Shown here one piece after another: positions 35,294 to 44,922 of a stretch of 55,303 nt of DNA. Position 1 is the first letter of the stretch. Every line of letters begins with the position of its first letter. Made by a program: the position numbers and the translations under genes. Source of the stretch: Alphaproteobacteria bacterium (GTDB lineage Bacteria; Pseudomonadota; Alphaproteobacteria; Micropepsales; Micropepsaceae). The stretch spans positions 1-55,303 of the forward strand of contig JADZAI010000075.1 in NCBI GenBank assembly GCA_020852655.1, in the 5' to 3' direction. A model generated the notes under the pieces. It saw only the letters and a program-made list of their open reading frames with translations. It searched no databases and was not told the origin of the DNA.

Positions 35294-35773
35294 ATGAGCA
35301 TCGACCAGAGACAATTCCGCAACGCGCTCGGCTGCTTCGCCACCGGCGTCTGCATCGTCACCGCGGAGACGGAAACCGGCCCGATCGGCCTGACGATCAA
35401 TTCCTTCGCGTCCGTCTCGCTCGACCCGCCGCTGGTCCTGTGGAGCCTCGACCGGGCATCGGATCGCGCGGCGGCGTTCCATGTCTGCGACCGCTTTGCG
35501 GTCAACGTGTTGCGCGACGACATGAAGGAGATTTCTTCGCACCTGTCGAAGAAGGGCATTCACGCGGTGCCGGAAAGCGCGCTGGCCGAAGGACCGGAAG
35601 GCGTGCCGGTCATCCGGGAGGCGCTGGCGCAGTTCGTGTGTGTCGTCGAAAACCGCTTCGACGGCGGCGATCATGTGATCTTCGTCGGCCGGGTGAAGCA
35701 CTTCCACGCTGCTGAAGGGGCGCCGCTGCTCTATTACCGCGGCGGCTACCGCGCATTGGCCGAGGTCGCCTGA
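35294..35773 (+). CDS. Flavin reductase-family FMN-binding protein
   Basis: A 159-residue split-barrel flavin reductase-like protein, probably using NAD(P)H to reduce FMN or FAD for a partner monooxygenase. The N-terminal FRNALGCFATGVCIVTAE, GLTINSFASVSLDPPLVLWSL and FAVNVLRDD, and the C-terminal PLLYYRGGYRAL, are family blocks. No monooxygenase gene lies beside it, so the partner is unknown. It is divergent from motB and followed two bases later by the HIBADH-like gene. Confidence 0.87.
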   Translation: MSIDQRQFRNALGCFATGVCIVTAETETGPIGLTINSFASVSLDPPLVLWSLDRASDRAAAFHVCDRFAVNVLRDDMKEISSHLSKKGIHAVPESALAEGPEGVPVIREALAQFVCVVENRFDGGDHVIFVGRVKHFHAAEGAPLLYYRGGYRALAEVA

Positions 35774-35775
35774 TC

Positions 35776-36642
35776 GTGGCGAAGCTCGCCTTCCTGGGCC
35801 TGGGCGTCATGGGCTTCCCCATGGCCGGCCATCTCGCCGCCGCAGGCCATGATGTCACGGTCTATAATCGCTCCGCCGCCAAGGCGAAGGCCTGGGCCGG
35901 GGCGCACAAAGGCCGTGTGGCGGCGACGCCGGCCGAGGCCGCGAAGGGCGCCGAGTTGGTCTTTGCCTGCGTCGGCCGGGACGCCGATGTGCGCGAGGTG
36001 ACGCTGGGGGAGCGAGGCGCCTTCGGCGCCATGCAGGCGGGCGCGATTTTCGTCGACCACACGACGACATCGGCCGACCTGGCGCGCGAACTGGCCGGCG
36101 CGGCGAAGGCCAAGGGCCTCCGCTTCGTCGACGCGCCGGTGAGCGGCGGACAGGCGGGCGCCGAGAACGGCAAGCTGACCATCATGTGCGGCGGCGATGA
36201 GGCCGACTTCGCCAGGGTGGAGCCGGTCATGGCCTGCTATGCGCGCATGACGAAACGGCTCGGCCCGGCGGGAGCCGGCCAGCTCACCAAGATGGTCAAC
36301 CAGATCTGCATCGCCGGTCTCGTCCAGGCGCTCGCGGAAGGTCTCGCCTTCGCCGACAAGGCCGGGCTCGACGGGGAGGCGGTCATCGACGTCATCTCCA
36401 AGGGGGCGGCGCAGTCGTGGCAGATGGAGAACCGCCACAAGACCATGATCGTCGGCACGTTCGACTTCGGCTTTGCCGTGGAATGGATGCGCAAGGACCT
36501 CGGCATCGCCCTCGACGAGGCGCGGCGCAACGGCGCGAAGCTGCCCGTGACCGCGCTCGTCGATCAATTCTACGCCGAGGTGGAGGCGATGGGCGGGCGA
36601 CGCTGGGACACGTCCAGCCTGATCGCACGCCTGACGCGGTGA
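35776..36642 (+). CDS. NAD(P)-dependent beta-hydroxyacid dehydrogenase (HIBADH family)
   Basis: A 288-residue member of the 3-hydroxyisobutyrate dehydrogenase/tartronate semialdehyde reductase family. The Rossmann motif GLGVMG is at 8-13, the substrate loop DAPVSGGQAGAENG at 119-132 and the catalytic Lys172 in GAGQLTKMVNQICIAG. With the acyl-CoA dehydrogenase and the hydroxyisobutyryl-CoA hydrolase at 38.7-41.3 kb it could serve valine degradation, but other beta-hydroxyacids are possible. GTG at 35776 is the start. The stop overlaps a TetR gene by GTGA, so regulator and enzyme are co-translated. Confidence 0.88.
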   Translation: MAKLAFLGLGVMGFPMAGHLAAAGHDVTVYNRSAAKAKAWAGAHKGRVAATPAEAAKGAELVFACVGRDADVREVTLGERGAFGAMQAGAIFVDHTTTSADLARELAGAAKAKGLRFVDAPVSGGQAGAENGKLTIMCGGDEADFARVEPVMACYARMTKRLGPAGAGQLTKMVNQICIAGLVQALAEGLAFADKAGLDGEAVIDVISKGAAQSWQMENRHKTMIVGTFDFGFAVEWMRKDLGIALDEARRNGAKLPVTALVDQFYAEVEAMGGRRWDTSSLIARLTR

Positions 36643-37199
36643 GCCGGCAGGACGAGGGCCGGGCGCGGCTTATCGCGGCGGCACGGCGGGCGGCTGCGGA
36701 GACGGTCGCCGCACGCGTATCGCTGCGCGACATCGCCAGGGCGGCCAATTATTCGCCGGCGGCCTGCTATCGCTATTTCGCATCGCGCGAGCGGCTGATC
36801 GACGCCGTCGCGGTCGAGGTGTGCGATGAGGTGATCGCGGCGATCCGCAAGGCGATCGCCGGCGAGACCGGCGTGCAGGATCGGCTCGCCGCGGCGGCAC
36901 ACGCCTATCTGCTTTACGCGATCGCCCATCGCGGCGCCTTCGACCTCGCGTTCGAGCGCGCGGAAGGCGACTGGGCGGCGGCCGAGCGCAGCGCGGCCGG
37001 GATGAAGCTGGCGGATTATTTCGGCGAGTTGGCGGGACGGCCCGAACTCGGCGCCTGCCTGTGGGCGTCGATCCACGGCGTCGTCGACATGATGGTCAAG
37101 GGCGTCATCGATCTTGGCCAGCGCGAGCAGGGCGCCAGCGTCCTGCCGTCGCGCGGCGAGACGCTGTTGCGCGGGCTGACCGAGAGCCTCGCCCTCTAG
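36639..37199 (+). CDS. TetR-family transcriptional regulator
   Basis: A 186-residue TetR-type repressor. The N-terminal helix-turn-helix is in RVSLRDIARAANYSPAACYRYFASRERLIDAV-like sequence (about 27-58), and the C-terminal ligand domain has AHRGAFDLAFER and IHGVVDMMVKGVID, resembling the WHG-type TetR_C domains. GTG at 36639 forms a GTGA overlap with the dehydrogenase stop. Being co-translated with flavin reductase and dehydrogenase suggests it controls this operon. Its stop codon shares CTAG with the convergent mscL. Confidence 0.87.
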   Translation: MSRQDEGRARLIAAARRAAAETVAARVSLRDIARAANYSPAACYRYFASRERLIDAVAVEVCDEVIAAIRKAIAGETGVQDRLAAAAHAYLLYAIAHRGAFDLAFERAEGDWAAAERSAAGMKLADYFGELAGRPELGACLWASIHGVVDMMVKGVIDLGQREQGASVLPSRGETLLRGLTESLAL

Positions 37200-37612
37200 C
37201 GCCGCAGCGAGTCGCGGATTTCACGGAGGAGCAGGATATCCTCCGGAGTTACCGGCTCCACAGGCTTCGGCGCTTCCTTGGGGATCAGGCGATTGGCTGC
37301 CTTCACGAGCAGGAAGACCGCAAAGGCCACGATGACGAACTTGACCAGCGCGTTGATGAAGAGGCCGTAGTTCAGCGTCGCGACGCCGGCCTTCTGGGCC
37401 TCGGCCAACACGCCGTAGAGCGTCTCGCGTCCGCCGATCTGGACGAAGAGGTTGGCGAAGTCGACGCCACCGAGCAGGACCCCGATCGGCGGCATGATGA
37501 TGTCATTGACGAGCGAGTTGACGACCGCGGTGAAGGCCGTGCCCATGATGATGCCGACCGCGAGGTCAAGCACGTTGCCGCGCATGATGAAGGCTTTGAA
37601 TTCCTTGAGCAT
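37196..37612 (-). CDS. mscL: Large-conductance mechanosensitive channel MscL
   Basis: MscL is a pentameric inner-membrane pore that opens under extreme membrane tension to release solutes in hypo-osmotic shock. The 138-residue product shows the N-terminal helix FKAFIMRGNVLDLAVG, the pore-lining TM1 with IIMGTAFTAVVNSLVNDIIMPPIG, a periplasmic loop, TM2 NALVKFVIVAFAVFLLVKAA, and a C-terminal cytosolic bundle with PVTPEDILLLREIRDSL. Convergent with the tetR gene, overlapping it by the four-base CTAG. Confidence 0.97.
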   Translation of the reverse strand: MLKEFKAFIMRGNVLDLAVGIIMGTAFTAVVNSLVNDIIMPPIGVLLGGVDFANLFVQIGGRETLYGVLAEAQKAGVATLNYGLFINALVKFVIVAFAVFLLVKAANRLIPKEAPKPVEPVTPEDILLLREIRDSLRR

Positions 37613-37683
37613 GCGGCGTGGCTTCCTTGTGAGCGGCTATGTATCGAAGCCTAACCCCGGTTTCGATGTGGCCGCAACAGCAA

Positions 37684-38697
<1,014 letters not shown>

Positions 38698-38752
38698 TCA
38701 TCAATCTGGCGGAGGGGGCGCCAGTCCAGTATCACGCCTGTGGAGGCTTCGC

Positions 38753-39892
38753 ATGAATTTCGAACTGACCGAAGACCAGCGCGCGTTCCAGGATGCGGCG
38801 CGGAATTTCGCGGCCACGGCGCTGAAGCCCTATGCGGCGGAATGGGACGAAACGGCCCATTTTCCGGTCGCGGAAATGCGCCAGGCCGCCGAACTGGGCT
38901 TCGCGGCAATCTATGTGAAGGGCGACGTCGGCGGCTCGGATCTTACGCGCCTCGATGCCGCGATCATCTTCGAGGAGCTGTCGTGGGGCTGCACCTCCAC
39001 CGCCGCCTATATCTCGATCCACAACATGGCGTCGTGGATGATCGACCGCTTCGGGTCGGAAGCCCTGCGCCAGCGCTATCTGCCGCGCATGACCAAGATG
39101 GAACTGGTCGCGAGCTATTGCCTGACCGAACCGAACTCGGGCTCGGACGCAGCGGCGCTCCGCACGCGCGCGGTGAAGGACGGCGATCACTATGTGCTGA
39201 ACGGCTCCAAGGCTTTCATCTCAGGCGCCGGCACGTCGGACATCTATGTCTGCATGGTACGCACCGGCGACGATGGCCCAAAGGGCATCTCCTGCCTCGT
39301 CATCGAGAAGGGCACGCCGGGGCTCAGCTTCGGCAAGCCGGAAAAGAAGATGGGCTGGAACAGCCAGCCGACGGCGACGGTGAATTTCGAGGATTGCCGC
39401 GTGCCGGTCGGCAATCTCATCGGCAAGGAAGGCGAAGGCTTTCGCTTCGCGATGATGGGGCTCGACGGCGGGCGGCTGAACATCGGCGCCTGTTCGCTCG
39501 GCACCGCGCGCGCGGCCGTGGAGCAGGCCCAGGCCTACATGACCGAGCGCAAGGCGTTCGGGCGGCCGATCGGCGATTTCCAGGCGCTCCAGTTCAAGCT
39601 TGCCGACATGGCGACGGAGCTGGAAGCGGCGCGCCTTATGATCCGCAACGCCGCGGCCAAGCTCGACGCACGCGATCCCAGGGCGACGATGTATTGCGCG
39701 ATGGCGAAGCGCTACGCGACGGACGCCGGTTTCGCGATCGCCAACGATGCGCTCCAGATCCACGGCGGCTACGGCTATCTCAAGGACTTCCCGCTGGAGC
39801 GGCATGTCCGCGACCTGCGCGTCCACCAGATCCTCGAAGGCACGAACGAGATCATGCGGGTCATCATCGCCCGCGAACTCGGCCGGCAATAG
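38753..39892 (+). CDS. Acyl-CoA dehydrogenase (isobutyryl-CoA dehydrogenase-like)
   Basis: A 379-residue FAD flavoenzyme that introduces an alpha,beta double bond in acyl-CoA. The blocks [31 protein letters not shown] and [19 protein letters not shown] are present, and the C-terminal [18 protein letters not shown] carries the probable catalytic Glu. Its closest resemblance by eye is to isobutyryl-CoA dehydrogenase (ACAD8), and the next-but-one gene is a 3-hydroxyisobutyryl-CoA hydrolase, which supports valine degradation. It is divergent from hemB. Confidence 0.9.
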   Translation: MNFELTEDQRAFQDAARNFAATALKPYAAEWDETAHFPVAEMRQAAELGFAAIYVKGDVGGSDLTRLDAAIIFEELSWGCTSTAAYISIHNMASWMIDRFGSEALRQRYLPRMTKMELVASYCLTEPNSGSDAAALRTRAVKDGDHYVLNGSKAFISGAGTSDIYVCMVRTGDDGPKGISCLVIEKGTPGLSFGKPEKKMGWNSQPTATVNFEDCRVPVGNLIGKEGEGFRFAMMGLDGGRLNIGACSLGTARAAVEQAQAYMTERKAFGRPIGDFQALQFKLADMATELEAARLMIRNAAAKLDARDPRATMYCAMAKRYATDAGFAIANDALQIHGGYGYLKDFPLERHVRDLRVHQILEGTNEIMRVIIARELGRQ

Positions 39893-39902
39893 GAACCGCC
39901 CC

Positions 39903-40313
39903 ATGATCTATCATTCGCTCGTCGGCCTCGTGGTCTGGGTTCTGGCGACGCTGGGCTTCCGCACCTACGGCCAATTTTTCTTCACGACGGATGGGCTGAT
40001 GCAGGCCATCCTCTTTATAGTCGCCGGACCGGCGCTGTGGCTCTTCATGGTGCTCTATCTCGGGACGCTCCGCGTGCTGCCGGAGAACCGGGCGTTGGCC
40101 GCGATCAGCTTCGTGCTGCCGGGCATGGCGCTCGACGCGCTTGTCACGGCGAATTTCCAGGTCGTCTTCCCCAATCTCGACATGTCGCTCGACGGCAAAT
40201 TCGGTGCGCTGATGCTGTGGGCCTATGCCGCGATGCTGTTCGGCGGCTACAGCTCGGATCGCCGCGTGCGCAAGCAGCTCGTTGTTCGCCTTCAGGACGT
40301 GGCCGCCCCATGA
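39903..40313 (+). CDS. Small membrane protein, DUF5367-like
   Basis: A 136-residue protein with four predicted membrane segments (about 5-20, 31-54, 64-85 and 101-116). The opening LVGLVVWVLATLGFRTYGQFFF resembles the DUF5367 family; no function is known. Start ATG at 39903, ten bases after the dehydrogenase stop; its own stop overlaps the next ATG by four bases. A membrane protein coupled between two valine-degradation enzymes is unexpected and may point to an uptake or stress role. Confidence 0.75.
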   Translation: MIYHSLVGLVVWVLATLGFRTYGQFFFTTDGLMQAILFIVAGPALWLFMVLYLGTLRVLPENRALAAISFVLPGMALDALVTANFQVVFPNLDMSLDGKFGALMLWAYAAMLFGGYSSDRRVRKQLVVRLQDVAAP

Positions 40314-41344
40314 GTGACGCTGAAATCCTGTTCGAGCGCCGCGGCCCGATAGGCCTGGTCGTCCTGAACCGTCCGAAGGCGCTGAATGCGCTGACGCTGA
40401 CGATGGTGCGCGAAATGACGCCGCAGATGCAGGCCTGGGCGAGGGACCCGGCGGTGAAAGCCGTCGTCGTCCGTTCGGCGGGCGATCGCGGCTTTTGCGC
40501 GGGCGGCGACATCCGCGCGCTCTACGAATCCGGCCGTGACAAGACCTCGTATGCCAGCGCGTTCTGGGCCGAGGAGTATCGGCTCAACACACTGATCCAG
40601 GAGTTCCCGAAGCCCTATGTCGCGCTGGTCCAGGGCATCGTCATGGGCGGCGGCGTAGGTCTCTCCGTCCACGGAACATACCGCGTCGCCTGCGAGACCA
40701 CGACGTTCGCCATGCCGGAGAGCGGCATTGGGCTCTTTCCCGATGTCGGCGGCACCTATTTCCTGCCGCGCCTTCCGGGCCGGACGGGACTCTATCTCGC
40801 ACTCACCGGAGCGCGGCTGAAGGCTGCCGACATGCGCCATCTCGGCATCGCGACGCATGTCGCTCCGTATGCGGAGTTCGACGCCATCGTCGACAAGCTG
40901 GCCGCGGGCGCGGACCTCAGCGGCGTGCTGGCCGCCTACGATGCGCCGGCCGGGGACGCTCCGATCGCCGCGTATGAGAGCGAGGTCAACCGGCTCTTCG
41001 ACGGCAATTCGGTGGAAGACATCCTGGCTCGCCTCGACGCGGATGCCGGCGAATGGGCGGCCCAGACGGCGGCGACCATCCGCACGAAGTCGCCGACCAG
41101 CCTGAAGATCGGTTTCCGCCAGATGATCGAAGGTGCGGCGCTGCCGTTCCGCGATTGCATGCAGCTGGAATTCCGTCTCACCGAGCGCATCCAGCAGGGG
41201 CATGACTTCTACGAAGGCGTCCGCGCCACGATCATCGACAAGGACGGCGCGCCGCAATGGAAGCCGGCCAGGCTGGAGGATATCACCGACGCGGCGATCG
41301 ACGCCTATTTCGCACCGCTCCAGAAAGAATGGACGGCGCTTTGA
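40310..41344 (+). CDS. 3-hydroxyisobutyryl-CoA hydrolase / enoyl-CoA hydratase family
   Basis: A 344-residue crotonase-fold hydrolase expected to release 3-hydroxyisobutyrate from its CoA ester in valine breakdown. The family pattern is LNRPKALNAL, GFCAGGDIRALYE at 61-73, MGGGVGLSVHG at 112-122, and PESGIGLFPDVGGTYFLPRL from 136, with Glu137 and Asp145 in the positions used by HIBCH. The extended C-terminal domain with KSPTSLKI and MQLEFRL is typical of HIBCH and not of plain hydratases. Coupled to the previous gene by ATGA. Confidence 0.9.
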   Translation: MSDAEILFERRGPIGLVVLNRPKALNALTLTMVREMTPQMQAWARDPAVKAVVVRSAGDRGFCAGGDIRALYESGRDKTSYASAFWAEEYRLNTLIQEFPKPYVALVQGIVMGGGVGLSVHGTYRVACETTTFAMPESGIGLFPDVGGTYFLPRLPGRTGLYLALTGARLKAADMRHLGIATHVAPYAEFDAIVDKLAAGADLSGVLAAYDAPAGDAPIAAYESEVNRLFDGNSVEDILARLDADAGEWAAQTAATIRTKSPTSLKIGFRQMIEGAALPFRDCMQLEFRLTERIQQGHDFYEGVRATIIDKDGAPQWKPARLEDITDAAIDAYFAPLQKEWTAL

Positions 41345-41357
41345 TCCGTACCAGCGT

Positions 41358-41377
41358 GGCACAATTTGCTTTGTGCC
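41358..41377. repeat. Hairpin after the HIBCH gene
   Basis: GGCACAA (41358-41364) and TTGTGCC (41371-41377) form a seven-base stem with a six-base loop 13 bases after the stop codon. It has no T-run on the plus strand, so it may protect the 3' end or terminate weakly. Confidence 0.35.
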
Positions 41378-41554
41378 CCGGCTATTCCAACAGTCTTATG
41401 GGAAGTTCGAACCTGATTTTACGTGGGCTAACCTAAACTTCCGCGCCGGTTATCAAGCTTAATCCTGCGTTCACCGCGTTCCTTGACCCGGACTTAAGCG
41501 TGCCGCCCGTATCTTGCGCCTCGGTGGTGGTGAACAAGCGCGGGATAAATCGCG

Positions 41555-42082
41555 ATGAACGTAGCAGTTAAGGCCCGGGTGCCGCATGCGCCGGAACTTC
41601 CGGCAGCGCCCGAGAGTTCGGCGGAACTCAAACCTCTCTATCTGGAAACGCTGAACCGCATCGAGCGGCTGCATCGGCAGCTTCTCGACGTGATCAAGGA
41701 TGAACTGGAGCGCGTGCGCATCCGCGATGTGAACTCGGTCCAGGCCCTGCTGCTGTTCAATATCGGCGATGCCGAGATGACGGCCGGCGAACTGCGGACC
41801 CGCGGGCACTATCTCGGCTCGAACGTCTCCTACAATCTGAAGAAGCTCGTCGACATGGGCTACATCAACCATGCCCGCTCGGAAGTCGACCGCCGCTCGG
41901 TGCGCGTGCGGCTGACCGAGAAGGGCCGGGTGGTCCACAAGCTCTGCGCCTCGCTCTTCGACCGCCACACGCTGTCGGTCGACAAGGTCGGCGGCGTCGA
42001 TGCGGGGACCTTCGTCGCCCTGAACGACTCGCTGCGCCGCCTGGAGCGCTACTGGGCCGACCAGATCCGCTTCCGTCTCTGA
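41555..42082 (+). CDS. ldtR: MarR-type winged-helix regulator (LdtR-like)
   Basis: A 175-residue winged-helix regulator. The DNA-binding part is in ELRTRGHYLGSNVSYNLKKL (recognition helix) followed by the wing SEVDRRSVRVRLTEKG. A basic, proline-rich N-terminal arm of about 30 residues precedes it. This is the form known as LdtR in Liberibacter and rhizobia, where it controls an L,D-transpeptidase and osmotic tolerance; that role here is by analogy. ATG at 41555. It stands alone, with a 210-base upstream region and a strong terminator after it. Confidence 0.85.
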   Translation: MNVAVKARVPHAPELPAAPESSAELKPLYLETLNRIERLHRQLLDVIKDELERVRIRDVNSVQALLLFNIGDAEMTAGELRTRGHYLGSNVSYNLKKLVDMGYINHARSEVDRRSVRVRLTEKGRVVHKLCASLFDRHTLSVDKVGGVDAGTFVALNDSLRRLERYWADQIRFRL

Positions 42083-42090
42083 TCCTGCCC

Positions 42091-42107
42091 GATCAACACT
42101 GTTGATC
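42091..42107. repeat. GATCAAC/GTTGATC palindrome
   Basis: A perfect seven-base inverted repeat with a three-base centre (ACT) lies between the ldtR stop and its terminator. It could be a small stem in the 3' UTR or a binding site. Confidence 0.4.
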
Positions 42108-42109
42108 CG

Positions 42110-42144
42110 AAGGCGGCGCAGACAATGCGCCGCCTTTTCGTTTT
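42110..42144 (+). terminator. Intrinsic terminator after ldtR
   Basis: AAGGCGGCGCA (42110-42120) pairs perfectly with TGCGCCGCCTT (42126-42136) across a GACAA loop, followed by TTCGTTTT. The 11-base GC-rich stem is one of the strongest in the window. Confidence 0.92.
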
Positions 42145-42183
42145 GGACGCTACGTGCATTGTGGCGGCGGAGCAGGTCGCACG

Positions 42184-42936
42184 ATGCATCCCTATCTACG
42201 CCATGACGGCGTTCTCGCCTTTGCCCATCGGGGCGGGGCGCTGGAGGCGCCGGAGAATACGATGAAGGCCTTCGCCTATGCGGTGGGCCTTGGCTATCGC
42301 TATATCGAGACGGACGCCTACGCGACGCGCGACGGCGTGTTGCTGGCCTTTCACGACGATCGCCTGGACCGGGTCGCCGACAGGCGCGGGCTCATCGCCG
42401 ATCTGGACTACGCGGAAGTACGGCAGGCCCGCATCGGCGGTTCGGAGCCTATCCCGCTGCTGGAGGAGTTGCTGGACGCCTGGCCGGAGATGCGGGTCAA
42501 CATCGACGCCAAGCATGAGGGGGCGGTGGCGCCGCTGCTGGCGCTGCTGAAGCGGATGAAGGTTCTCGAACGGGTCTGCATCGGCTCGTTCTCGGATGCC
42601 CGGCTCGCGCAGGTGCGGACCGCCTTCGGGCCGGAGGTGTGTACTTCCATGGGGCCGAAGGAAGCGGCGCGCTTCTGGCTGGCCAAGCGGCGCGTTCCGG
42701 TGGGGCGTTTCGGTGCCGACTGCGCCCAACTGCCGATTCGGCAGGGCATTGCGACGCTGGTCGACCGGGCCGCGGTCGCCGCGGCCAACCGGCTGGGGCT
42801 GCAACTCCATGTCTGGACCATCGACGATGCCGACGAGATGAACCGGCTGGTCGACATCGGGGTTCACGGCATCATGACCGATCGTCCTGCGCTGTTGCGA
42901 GATGTTCTCAAACATAGAAATCGCTGGCCCTCGTAA
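42184..42936 (+). CDS. Glycerophosphodiester phosphodiesterase
   Basis: A 250-residue GDPD-family TIM barrel that hydrolyses glycerophosphodiesters to sn-glycerol-3-phosphate and an alcohol. The catalytic elements are AHRGGALEAPENT (His-Arg and Glu), the metal pair in YIETDAYATRDG and His-Asp in LLAFHDDRLDR, with the C-terminal HVWTIDDADEMNRLVDIGVHGIMTDRP. No signal peptide is present, so it acts in the cytosol. ATG at 42184 is used; a start at 42154 adds a Gly/Cys-rich leader without support. Confidence 0.9.
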   Translation: MHPYLRHDGVLAFAHRGGALEAPENTMKAFAYAVGLGYRYIETDAYATRDGVLLAFHDDRLDRVADRRGLIADLDYAEVRQARIGGSEPIPLLEELLDAWPEMRVNIDAKHEGAVAPLLALLKRMKVLERVCIGSFSDARLAQVRTAFGPEVCTSMGPKEAARFWLAKRRVPVGRFGADCAQLPIRQGIATLVDRAAVAAANRLGLQLHVWTIDDADEMNRLVDIGVHGIMTDRPALLRDVLKHRNRWPS

Positions 42937-42996
42937 GGCGTGCTAAAAGCCCGCGGATTAGTGCCCATTCTCGGCGCCCATCCAGTGCAGGGCTTC

Positions 42997-44217
42997 ATGG
43001 ATTACGATCGTCTGTTCGACGACGCGATTGATGCGGTGAAAGCCGAAGGTCGCTATCGGGTTTTTGTGGATATCGAGCGCCAGCGCGGGTTCTACCCCAA
43101 GGCGGTGCATCACGCGGGCGAGACCCAGGGCAAACGCACGGTCACCGTCTGGTGCAGCAACGATTATCTCGGCATGGGGCAGCACCCGGCCGTGACCGAA
43201 GCGATGCACGCCGCCATCGAGGCGACCGGGGCGGGCTCGGGCGGTACGCGGAACATCTCCGGGACGACGCACTATCATGTGGAGCTCGAGCGCGAACTCG
43301 CCGACCTCCACGGCAAGGAATCGGCGCTGCTGTTCACCAGCGGCTATGTCTCGAACGACGCCACGCTCTCGACGCTCGCCGCCGTTCTGCCGGGCGTGAT
43401 CATCTATTCCGACGAACTCAACCACGCCTCGATGATCGAAGGCATCAAGCGCGGGCGGTCCGAGAAGCGGATCTTCCGCCACAACGACCTCGCGCATCTC
43501 GAAGAGCTGATCCGGGCCGACGATCCCGCTGCCCCCAAGCTGATCGCCTTCGAGTCGGTCTACTCGATGGACGGCGACATCGCGCCGCTGGCCGGCCTCT
43601 GCGACCTGGCGGAAAAATACGGCGCGCTGACCTATCTCGATGAAGTGCATGCCGTCGGCCTGTATGGGCCGCGCGGCGCCGGAGTGGCCGAACGCGACGG
43701 CGTGATGCATCGCATCGACATCATCGAGGGGACGCTGGCGAAGGCGTTCGGCGTGATGGGCGGCTATATCGCGGCCAGCGCGCGCATCGTCGACTGCGTG
43801 CGCTCCTACGCCCCCGGCTTCATCTTCTCGACCTCGATCTCGCCCGTGCTGGCGGCCGGTGCGCTGGCGAGCGTCCGGCATGTGAAGGCAAGCGGGGCGG
43901 AGCGGGCGAAGCTGCACGAGCAGGCCAACAAGCTGAAGGCGATGATGCGCGCTGCCGGCCTGCCGGTGATGGAGAGCTCGGTCTCGCATATCGTGCCGGT
44001 GCTGGTGGGCGATCCGGTGCAGTGCAAGGCCGTCGCGGACGAATTGCTGTTCGAGTACGGCATCTATGTGCAGCCGATCAACTATCCGACGGTGCCGCGC
44101 GGCGCCGAGCGCCTGCGCTTCACGCCGTCGCCGGCGCACACGGACGAGAAGCTCCGCGAACTCGTCGGGGCGCTCGACACATGCTGGCGCCGCCTCAAGA
44201 TTCGCCGTGTCGCCTGA
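42997..44217 (+). CDS. hemA: 5-aminolevulinate synthase (C4 pathway)
   Basis: HemA joins glycine and succinyl-CoA to make 5-aminolevulinate, the route to heme in alphaproteobacteria and mitochondria. The 406-residue PLP enzyme has [24 protein letters not shown], the [12 protein letters not shown] block and the PLP-binding Lys249 in [17 protein letters not shown] at 42997 ([12 protein letters not shown]) matches the family start; an in-frame TTG-type start at 42940 would add a non-conserved leader. GCAGGG lies upstream. The stop overlaps the next small gene by 11 bases. Confidence 0.96.
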   Translation: MDYDRLFDDAIDAVKAEGRYRVFVDIERQRGFYPKAVHHAGETQGKRTVTVWCSNDYLGMGQHPAVTEAMHAAIEATGAGSGGTRNISGTTHYHVELERELADLHGKESALLFTSGYVSNDATLSTLAAVLPGVIIYSDELNHASMIEGIKRGRSEKRIFRHNDLAHLEELIRADDPAAPKLIAFESVYSMDGDIAPLAGLCDLAEKYGALTYLDEVHAVGLYGPRGAGVAERDGVMHRIDIIEGTLAKAFGVMGGYIAASARIVDCVRSYAPGFIFSTSISPVLAAGALASVRHVKASGAERAKLHEQANKLKAMMRAAGLPVMESSVSHIVPVLVGDPVQCKAVADELLFEYGIYVQPINYPTVPRGAERLRFTPSPAHTDEKLRELVGALDTCWRRLKIRRVA

Positions 44218-44446
44218 CGGCCGCGCGATCTATCTGGAATTCGTTCAGCTCGGTAACAGCCTGAAGGCGACGGCGGTCGATCCCGAGAGCGGGATCGAAG
44301 CGAGCGTGCTCGGACCACTGTCCGCGCCGCGGGCCGATCTTCAGGCGCTCGCCGTCGCCAAGCTGAAGCGCCTGCTCGACCCGGACGCACAGCGCAAAGG
44401 GCAAACAAAAACCCCGCCGAAATCGCGGCGGGGCATTGTCGTCTGA
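44207..44446 (+). CDS. Small conserved protein, DUF6898-like
   Basis: A 79-residue basic protein starting at GTG 44207 inside the end of hemA. The core VYLEF-type strand ([20 protein letters not shown]) followed by [14 protein letters not shown] sequence and LKRLL resembles the alphaproteobacterial DUF6898 family found beside hemA; function unknown. Its last codons are lysine/arginine-rich and are also the template for the hairpin that ends mucR transcription on the opposite strand, so part of its C-terminus may be constrained by that. No other frame in this interval is plausible. Confidence 0.75.
   Translation: MSPDGRAIYLEFVQLGNSLKATAVDPESGIEASVLGPLSAPRADLQALAVAKLKRLLDPDAQRKGQTKTPPKSRRGIVV
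44403..44433 (-). terminator. Intrinsic terminator for mucR, inside the DUF6898-like gene
   Basis: On the minus strand CCCCGCCG (44433-44426) pairs with CGGCGGGG (44419-44412) across a six-base loop and is followed by TTTTTGTTTG (44411-44402). It lies 28 bases after the mucR stop and wholly within the 3' end of the plus-strand coding sequence. Confidence 0.88.
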
Positions 44447-44460
44447 GAAGACCTGCGGCC

Positions 44461-44922
44461 TTACGCCGCCTTCTTCTTGCGGCCACGGCCGGCCGGCGGG
44501 CTGATGCGGCCGAGGCCGATGCGCTTGGCCATTTCCGAGCGGGCCTGGGCATAGTTGGGCGCGACCATCGGATAGTCCGACGCCAGGCCCCACTTCGCGC
44601 GGTAGTCTTCCGGCGACATGTCGTAATGCGTGCGCAGGTAACGCTTCAGCATCTTCAGCTTGGCGCCATCTTCCAGGCAAATGATGTAGTCGTCGGTCAC
44701 CGACTTCTTGACCGGAACGAACGGCTTCAGCGCCGTGGCGACAGGCGTTTCGGTGACAGGCACCGAGACGCCCGACAGCGCGTCGAAGACCGACTTGATC
44801 AGCGCCGGCAGGTCGGTCTGAGGAATCTGGTTGCGGCCGACATAGGCGGCCACAATGCCGGTGGCGTACTCCAGCAGATCAGACTTCTCTGCGGCCGCGG
44901 CACTGATTTCCTCTTTTGACAT
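44461..44922 (-). CDS. mucR: MucR-family transcriptional regulator with altered zinc-finger ligands
   Basis: A 153-residue MucR/Ros-type regulator; relatives silence AT-rich promoters and control envelope polysaccharide, motility and cell-cycle genes. The N-terminal half (LLEYATGIVAAYVGRNQIP, LPALIKSVFDAL) drives oligomer formation. The DNA-binding half has CLEDGAKLKMLKRYLRTHYDMSPEDYR-type sequence around 82-108, and WGLASDYPMVAPNYA. In place of the C-x2-C/H-x4-H zinc ligands it has Cys82-Asp85 and Tyr95-His99, so zinc binding is altered or absent, as known for some family members. A basic tail GRGRKKKAA follows. It has its own terminator. Confidence 0.92.
   Translation of the reverse strand: MSKEEISAAAAEKSDLLEYATGIVAAYVGRNQIPQTDLPALIKSVFDALSGVSVPVTETPVATALKPFVPVKKSVTDDYIICLEDGAKLKMLKRYLRTHYDMSPEDYRAKWGLASDYPMVAPNYAQARSEMAKRIGLGRISPPAGRGRKKKAA

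Noticed and set aside
41483..41514. TTGACC as a promoter for ldtR
   Set aside because: The matching -10 box (GTATCT) would be 20 bases away, too far for a normal sigma-70 site.
42940..42996. A 19-residue N-terminal extension of hemA
   Set aside because: It is not similar to 5-aminolevulinate synthase starts, while the ATG at 42997 fits the family exactly.
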